Source: Frankia torreyi
Lineage (GTDB): Bacteria > Actinomycetota > Actinomycetes > Frankiales > Frankiaceae
NCBI RefSeq assembly: GCF_000948395.1
Contig: NZ_JYFN01000018.1
Span: 13,876 to 77,875, forward strand
DNA length: 64,000 nucleotides
Direction: 5' to 3'
Under the pieces are notes generated by a model that made no database searches, was not told where the DNA came from, and saw only the letters and a list, made by a program, of their open reading frames with translations. Made by a program: the position numbers and the translations under genes. This document shows, one piece after another, positions 59,030 through 64,000 of this stretch. Position 1 is the first letter of the stretch. Every line of letters begins with the position of its first letter.

Positions 59030-62000
59030 GTGAGGTCACGGTTCTATGCTGATTTGCACATCCACTCCCGCTACTCCCGGGCCTGCAGCCGCGACTGCGA
59101 CCTGGAGCACCTGGCCTGGTGGGCGGCGCGCAAGGGCATCGCCGTCGTCGGCACCGGAGACTTCACCCACCCCGCGTGGTCGCAGGAGCTCGCCGAGAAA
59201 CTCGTGCCGGCCGAGCCCGGCCTGTTCCGGCTGCGGCCGGATCTGGAACGGGAGGTGCTGCGCACGCTGCCGGCCTCCTGTCGGACAGTGACCCGTTTCA
59301 TGATCTCCAGCGAGATCTCCACGATCTACAAGCGGGGCGATCGGACCCGCAAGGTCCATCACCTGCTCTACGCGCCGACCCGGGAAGCCGCCGGAGCCAT
59401 CACCGCGGCGCTCGCCCGCATCGGCAACCTGGCCGCGGACGGGCGGCCCATCCTCGGCCTGGACTCCCGCGACCTGCTGGAGATCACCCTGGCCGGCGGG
59501 CCGGGCTGCTACCTCGTGCCAGCGCACGTGTGGACGCCGTGGTTCGCCGTCCTGGGTTCCAAGTCCGGCTTCGACGCCGTCGAGGACTGCTACGTCGACC
59601 TCGCCGACGAGATCTTCGCCCTGGAGACGGGGCTGTCCGCCGACCCGGAGATGTTCTGGCGGATCTCCGGCCTCGACCGCTACCGCCTGGTGAGCAACTC
59701 CGACGCCCACTCGCCGCCCATGCTCGGCCGCGAGGCGACGGCCTTCACCTGCGAGCTGGACTACTTCGCCATCGAGGCGGCGCTGCGCGGCGGGGACGGG
59801 TTCGCCGGGACGGTCGAGTTCTTTCCCGAGGAGGGCAAGTACCACCTCGACGGGCACCGCAAGTGCGGGGTGTGCCTGACCCCGGAGCAGACCCGCGAGG
59901 TCGGCGGGCGCTGCCCGACCTGCGGCGGACTGCTGACCGTGGGCGTGCTCAACCGGGTGGAGGCGCTGTCCGATCGCGGGGCCGGCGTGCGTCCCGCGAC
60001 AGCCGCCGCGGTCACCTCGCTGGTGCCGCTGCCGGAGGTCGTCGGGGAGATCCTTGGGGTGGGGCCGAAGAGCAAGGCGGTCGCGGGCCAGGTCACCTCG
60101 CTGGTGTCCCGGCTCGGCCCGGAGCTCGGCATCCTCGGCGACGTCCCGGTGTCGGCGATCGCCGAGGTGGGCTCGGCCGAACTGGTCGAGGCGATCTCCC
60201 GGCTGCGGCGCGGCGAGGTGATCCGCCAGGCCGGCTTCGACGGCGAGTACGGCGTCATCCGGCTGTTCGAGTCGCGGGAGCTCGCCGGCGACGGCGGCAC
60301 CCTGTTCGACTTCGCCCCGAGCGCCCCCGCCGAGCCGGACGCGGCCGGGCGCGGCGGCCGGATCTCGCGGCAGGCGGGACGCGGCCAGCGGGGCCGGCAC
60401 AGCGCACTTGCCGTCGAGGCGGCTGCGGCGGGCGGCACGGATGTCGCCGACGGCGGCCCGACGCTCGACGAGGCGCTCGCCGCGGTGGGGGAGGGATCGC
60501 CGGCTGACCGTGCCGTCGCCGCGGGGGCGCCTGCGGTCACGTCGGTCGGTTCCGCGGAACCGGCGGGTCCGGTCGAGCCGGTGGGTGTGGCCGAGTCGGC
60601 GGAATGGGGAGCGGGTGCGGAACCGTCCGTGCTCGACGGGCTGGACCCGGACCAGCGGCGGGCGGCGGCGCATCCGGCCGGCCCCTTGCTCGTCCTCGCC
60701 GGCCCCGGAACCGGCAAGACCCGCACGCTGGTGCACGCGATCGCCCACCGGGTCGCCGAGCGCGACGTGCCCGCCGAGCAGTGCCTGGCGGTGACGTTCA
60801 CCCGGCGGGCGGCGGGGGAGCTCGCCGAGCGGCTCGACGCCATGCTGGGCGAACGGGCCCGCCGGGTGCTCGCGACGACGTTCCACGGCCTGGGGCTGAC
60901 GATCGTCCGCGAGCAGCACGAGCGGCTGGCGCGCGGGGCGCAGGTCCAGGTCGCCGACGACGCCGTGCGGGCGGAGCTGCTCGACGCCGCGCTGCACGGC
61001 GAGGGCGACTCCCGCGTCCGGCGCCGGGTGTCGGCCGGGATCGCCGAGCTCAAGCGGCTGCGGGCGCTCGGCCAGGCCCAGCGCGACCATGACCTGGTCG
61101 GCGTCCTTGCCCGCTACGACGCCGAACTGCGGGAACGGGACATGGTCGACCTCGACGACCTGATCGCGCTGCCGCTGACCCTGTTGCGCTCGGCACCGGA
61201 GCTGGTCGAGCACTACCGCGACCGCTGGCGCCATGTCTGGGTCGACGAGTACCAGGACACCGACGAGCTCCAGTACCGACTGCTGGGACTGCTGTGCCCG
61301 CCGGCGGCGAACCTGTGCGTGATCGGCGACCCGGACCAGGCGATCTACAGCTTCCGCGGCGCCGATGTCGGCTTCTTCCTGCGGTTCGAGCAGGACTACC
61401 CGGGCGCGGGCACGGTCGCGCTCACCCGCGGCTACCGGTCGACGCGCACGATCGTGCGGGCGGCCCTCGACGTGATCGCCCCGGCGAGCCTGGTACCGGG
61501 CCGGGCGCTGACCGCGGTGCGGGGCGCCGAGGGGGACGGCCCGGTGCTGCTGCGGCGCTACCGCAGCGAGGCCGAGGAGGCCATCGCGGTCGTCGACACC
61601 ATCGACGCCGCACTCGGCGGGACCTCCTTCCACGCACTCGACTCCGGGGTGGACGGGTCGGTGGAGGCGGCCCTGTCGTTCGCGGACATCGCGGTGCTCT
61701 ACCGGACCGCCCGCCAGGCGGAACCGATCATGGAGGCGCTGGCGAAGCGGGGATTCCCCTTCCAACGCCGTTCGCATCTGCCGCTGGCCGACGCCCCGGC
61801 CGTCGCCGCCCTGCTGGCCCTGTTGCGCCCGGCCGGTGCGACCGGAGCAGCCGGTGCGGTGGGTGCGGCGAGGGCGGCCGGTGCGGCGAGGGTGACCGGT
61901 GCGGCGAGGGCGGCCGGTGCGGCCGGTGCGGCCGGTGCGGTGGGTGTGCGGGCGGTGTCGGGGCTGCTGCGTGACGCGGCGGCGCAGGCGGTCGACCTGG

Positions 62001-62626
62001 CGGCCGCGCTCGGCACCGAACTGGGCGCGTCGCTGCCGGCGGGGTTCGTGGGCTTCCCCGGCGGACGGGTGCCCACCGAGGCCGAGCTGCGGCTGGCCGT
62101 GGAGCTGCTCTCGCCCGCCGCGGCCGCCGCCGGGACCGACCTGGACGGCTTCCTCACGTCGGTCACGATGGCCAGCGAGGTCGACGGGCTCGACCCGCGG
62201 GCGGACCGCGTCAGCCTGCTCACCCTGCATGCGAGCAAGGGCCTGGAGTTCGGTCTGGTCTTCATCGTCGGCTGTGAGGACGGGCTGCTGCCGATGCGCT
62301 TCGGCCCCGCCGGCCGCGCCTGCGCGGCCACCGGCGAGGCGACGCCGGGCGGGGAGGTCGACCCGGGCGGGGAGGTCGACCCGGCCGCGGCGGCGCTGCT
62401 TGCCGAGGCCGAGGAGCGGCGGCTGTTCTTCGTCGGCGTCACCCGGGCGCGCCACCAGCTGATCCTGACCTCCGCGGCGCGCCGCCGCGCCGGCACGGAC
62501 GCGGAGACCCGGCCCTCGCCGTTCCTCGCCGACATCGGCCCGGCCCTGCTGTCGACGGGCGAGGCCGCGGGCGCGCGTCGGCGGGCCCGCCGGCCGTCGG
62601 CGGGCCAGCAGCTCAGGCTCGTCTGA
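59030..62626 (+). CDS. Endonuclease Q-like PHP nuclease fused to UvrD/PcrA-type helicase
   Basis: 1,198 residues from GTG 59030. The N-terminal half is an EndoQ-type PHP protein: FYADLHIHSRYSRACSRDCDL, GTGDFTHPAW, FMISSEISTIYKRGDRTRKVHHLLYAP, VPAHVWTPWFAVLGSKSGF, LVSNSDAHSPP, a CGVCLTP...CPTCGG zinc site near 280-300, and a helix-hairpin-helix VVGEILGVGPKSKAV. After a linker, the SF1A helicase has Walker A AGPGTGKT (about 558), VDEYQDTDELQY, GDPDQAIYSFRGAD, LTLHASKGLEF and FVGVTRARHQL. By family knowledge EndoQ nicks at deaminated bases. All PHP metal motifs and helicase motifs are intact. Confidence 0.9.
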   Translation: MRSRFYADLHIHSRYSRACSRDCDLEHLAWWAARKGIAVVGTGDFTHPAWSQELAEKLVPAEPGLFRLRPDLEREVLRTLPASCRTVTRFMISSEISTIYKRGDRTRKVHHLLYAPTREAAGAITAALARIGNLAADGRPILGLDSRDLLEITLAGGPGCYLVPAHVWTPWFAVLGSKSGFDAVEDCYVDLADEIFALETGLSADPEMFWRISGLDRYRLVSNSDAHSPPMLGREATAFTCELDYFAIEAALRGGDGFAGTVEFFPEEGKYHLDGHRKCGVCLTPEQTREVGGRCPTCGGLLTVGVLNRVEALSDRGAGVRPATAAAVTSLVPLPEVVGEILGVGPKSKAVAGQVTSLVSRLGPELGILGDVPVSAIAEVGSAELVEAISRLRRGEVIRQAGFDGEYGVIRLFESRELAGDGGTLFDFAPSAPAEPDAAGRGGRISRQAGRGQRGRHSALAVEAAAAGGTDVADGGPTLDEALAAVGEGSPADRAVAAGAPAVTSVGSAEPAGPVEPVGVAESAEWGAGAEPSVLDGLDPDQRRAAAHPAGPLLVLAGPGTGKTRTLVHAIAHRVAERDVPAEQCLAVTFTRRAAGELAERLDAMLGERARRVLATTFHGLGLTIVREQHERLARGAQVQVADDAVRAELLDAALHGEGDSRVRRRVSAGIAELKRLRALGQAQRDHDLVGVLARYDAELRERDMVDLDDLIALPLTLLRSAPELVEHYRDRWRHVWVDEYQDTDELQYRLLGLLCPPAANLCVIGDPDQAIYSFRGADVGFFLRFEQDYPGAGTVALTRGYRSTRTIVRAALDVIAPASLVPGRALTAVRGAEGDGPVLLRRYRSEAEEAIAVVDTIDAALGGTSFHALDSGVDGSVEAALSFADIAVLYRTARQAEPIMEALAKRGFPFQRRSHLPLADAPAVAALLALLRPAGATGAAGAVGAARAAGAARVTGAARAAGAAGAAGAVGVRAVSGLLRDAAAQAVDLAAALGTELGASLPAGFVGFPGGRVPTEAELRLAVELLSPAAAAAGTDLDGFLTSVTMASEVDGLDPRADRVSLLTLHASKGLEFGLVFIVGCEDGLLPMRFGPAGRACAATGEATPGGEVDPGGEVDPAAAALLAEAEERRLFFVGVTRARHQLILTSAARRRAGTDAETRPSPFLADIGPALLSTGEAAGARRRARRPSAGQQLRLV
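61831..61951 (+). repeat. In-frame Ala/Gly repeat tract inside the UvrD part
   Basis: About 120 bases of repeated ggtgcggcgagggcggcc-type units encode AGAARAAGAARVTGAARAAG, inserted between LALLRPAG and VSGLLRDAA in the 2B-domain region of the helicase. Confidence 0.85.
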
Positions 62627-62645
62627 CCGCACGTCCCCGAGGGGA

Positions 62646-62744
62646 TGCGTGGGCGAACGCCTTCATGGTTCTTCCACCGGGCTTGGCGTCCGATTTATCC
62701 CTGTGGAGGAGACAGGTGGCGCCGCTGCCCGGCACACCGCCTCG
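62646..62744. repeat. 99-bp dispersed intergenic repeat, copy B
   Basis: Matches 7895-7993 without gaps, with about 17 mismatches counted by eye. The block CCGATTTATCCCTGTGGA is identical. The inverted repeat is imperfect here (TTCTTCCACCGGG and CCCTGTGGAGGAG). It begins 20 bases after the EndoQ-UvrD stop. Confidence 0.8.
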
Positions 62745-62816
62745 TCTCGGGGGCGGGGTCGCCGCCACCGCGAGCGGGGCCAGGGGACCGCTGCGCTGGG
62801 GCCGCTCGCGACGGTC

Positions 62817-63644
62817 TCAGCGCTTGCGTAGCACCATCGCGAGGTTCCAGGTGACGATCTCGCGGGCCCCGGGCACCTTCAGGATCACCTTCGCCCAGTC
62901 CGGCAGGTAACGCGGCATCGCGTCGAGGATCTCGACGTCGGCGCGGCGGCGTGCCCAGGACAGCGTGTCGGCGACCGACACCGGGAACAGTGTCCGGCCG
63001 TAGATGTTCTTCGGCGCCTGCCCCTTGCGGCGCTCGAAGCGGGCCGCTGCCCGGTCACCACCGAGGTAGTGCCATGGCGCCGTCTCATGGCCGCCCCAGG
63101 GCGACAGCCAGTTGGTGTAGCTGAGGAAGATCAGCCCGCCGGGGCGGGTGACCCGGACCAGTTCCGAGCACATCCGCCACGGGTCGGGGACGTGCTCCAG
63201 GACGTTGGACGTGTAGCACAGGTCGACGCTGCCGGACAGGAACGGCAGGTCCAGCGCGCTGCCCCGGACTCGGCCGGGGACCTCGATGCCCCCGGCCTCC
63301 ATCTCCGAGACGTCCGGCTCGACCCAGACGTAGCGGGCGCCGGCGTCGAGGAACGCCGAACGGAAGTAGCCCGGACCGCCGCCGACGTCCAGCACGAGCT
63401 GGCCGGTCAGCGAGGTGTACCGCATGAGCTGGCGGACGGAGTCCGCGGCGATCAGCGAGTAGAACCCCGCCGGGTCGACGGGCTCCTTGCGGTGGGCGAG
63501 GAAGAGGGTCTTCGACCGGCTAAGGCCCCAGCCGGAGTACGGCAGCGTGCGCACGAGGGGCGCCTCGCCGTCCGGGTCGGAGGGCCCCGCTGTCGCCGTC
63601 GTGGGCTCGGCGGAAGTCGCCGCGGATGCCGCCGTGTCAGACAT
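62817..63644 (-). CDS. SAM-dependent methyltransferase (class I, glycan or lipid type)
   Basis: 275 residues from ATG 63644. A 30-residue Ala/Thr/Ser-rich leader precedes LPYSGWGLSRSKTLFLAHRKEPVDPAGFYSLIAADSV, motif I LVLDVGGGPGYFRSAFLDAGARYVWVEPD, motif II/III region SALDLPFLSGSVDLCYTSNVLEHVPDP and RVTRPGGLIFLSYTNWLSPWGGHET. The C-terminal LPDWAKVILKVPGAREIVTWNLAMVLRKR matches an actinobacterial methyltransferase family often found near cell-envelope glycan genes. The acceptor is unknown. Confidence 0.87.
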   Translation of the reverse strand: MSDTAASAATSAEPTTATAGPSDPDGEAPLVRTLPYSGWGLSRSKTLFLAHRKEPVDPAGFYSLIAADSVRQLMRYTSLTGQLVLDVGGGPGYFRSAFLDAGARYVWVEPDVSEMEAGGIEVPGRVRGSALDLPFLSGSVDLCYTSNVLEHVPDPWRMCSELVRVTRPGGLIFLSYTNWLSPWGGHETAPWHYLGGDRAAARFERRKGQAPKNIYGRTLFPVSVADTLSWARRRADVEILDAMPRYLPDWAKVILKVPGAREIVTWNLAMVLRKR

Positions 63645-64000
63645 GGCGGGGACGATAACACTCCGGCCGCGGGGGGCAGCCGGCCCCGGGCGAGGGTCGG
63701 TCGATGCCTCGCGGGTCGGGGTCCGGCGGGCCTGTGCAGGGGCGGGAGGGCATCCCCGGTGGGGCCTGGCGGGGAGTGGGAGGGCATCTCCGGTGGGGTC
63801 GGCGGGAGCGGGCGCAAGCCCTCCTGCGGGGTTGGCTCGGTCGGGCGAGGCGGGATGCGCCGTCCCCGGTGTATCGCCGCGCGGGCGTCGGGTGCGGTGG
63901 ACGGAGGATCTCGCTATGCGTTTGCCCAGCTCGCGCGCGATGTGTGGAATCGACGGGTCGGGAGGTTTATCGTTTACCTGCCCCACGTTCCTTTTTTCCG
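63645..64000. other. 356-base region to the right edge
   Basis: No complete gene is supported. A diverged direct repeat, gggagggcatccccggtgggg and gggagggcatctccggtgggg, occurs near 63747 and 63779. The last 50 bases are less GC-rich (gtttatcgtttacc), suggesting a promoter for a gene beyond the edge. Confidence 0.45.

Noticed and set aside
59036-62632. 1,198-residue minus-strand open frame opposite the EndoQ-UvrD fusion
   Set aside because: Same reason; the plus frame carries all PHP and helicase motifs, and the minus frame carries none.

Overview
The window is chromosomal DNA from a very GC-rich actinobacterium, most likely Frankia or a close relative. Several genes are actinobacterial hallmarks: WhiB1, the SigR/RsrA pair, a PdtaS-type kinase, a fused KGD 2-oxoglutarate enzyme, the 24-residue ribosomal protein bL37, a BsaP-like biotin synthase helper, and the UPF0182, PPA1309, DUF2342, DUF5317 and DUF6104 families. 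GTG starts are common and many genes overlap by four bases. The genus is inferred from gene content and base composition only. No transposase, phage gene, rRNA or CRISPR array was seen.

Layout. Positions 1-7.8 kb hold a housekeeping block: a DUF2342 metalloprotease (cut by the left edge), moaE, a PDZ/Lon-type protease, PPA1309, UPF0182 and an initiator tRNA with its own promoter and terminator. Positions 8-15.3 kb hold an Lrp-family regulator divergent from a class III aminotransferase, then a PuuB-like FAD oxidase and a gamma-aminobutyraldehyde-type dehydrogenase, together a probable amine or polyamine catabolic set, followed by an alpha/beta hydrolase. Positions 16-25.6 kb hold a GDPD, the minus-strand run aroA, rsgA and hisN, an amidase, a methyltransferase, sigR-rsrA and a sugar-nucleotide epimerase. 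Positions 25.7-31.1 kb hold bL37, a DUF5317 membrane protein and a biotin group (biotinyl-domain protein, bsaP, bioB, bioD, bioF). Positions 31.2-40.2 kb are mostly regulatory: PdtaS, WhiB1, a second GDPD, a lipid kinase, an RsbW-SigF pair, a GNAT enzyme and an RmlC-like epimerase. Positions 40.4-46.4 kb hold an amino-acid ABC transporter operon, malic enzyme with a structured leader, and an oxidoreductase. Positions 46.5-53.7 kb hold kgd, thiL and a formamidase-like protein.

The most unusual part is 53.7-62.6 kb. Two very large nucleic-acid enzymes are transcribed divergently from a shared gap of about 325 bp. One is a roughly 1,680-residue SF1 helicase whose motor is split by an insert of about 800 residues and which ends in a Vsr/DUF559-like nuclease domain. 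The other is a roughly 1,200-residue fusion of an Endonuclease Q-like PHP nuclease to a UvrD/PcrA helicase. They may form a repair or defence module.

Two further themes run through the window. Short tandem repeats with units that are multiples of three lie inside many reading frames (moaE, amidase, hydrolase, GNAT, permease, formamidase, the UvrD fusion). A 99-bp intergenic repeat with a strong hairpin occurs twice, at 7.9 and 62.65 kb.
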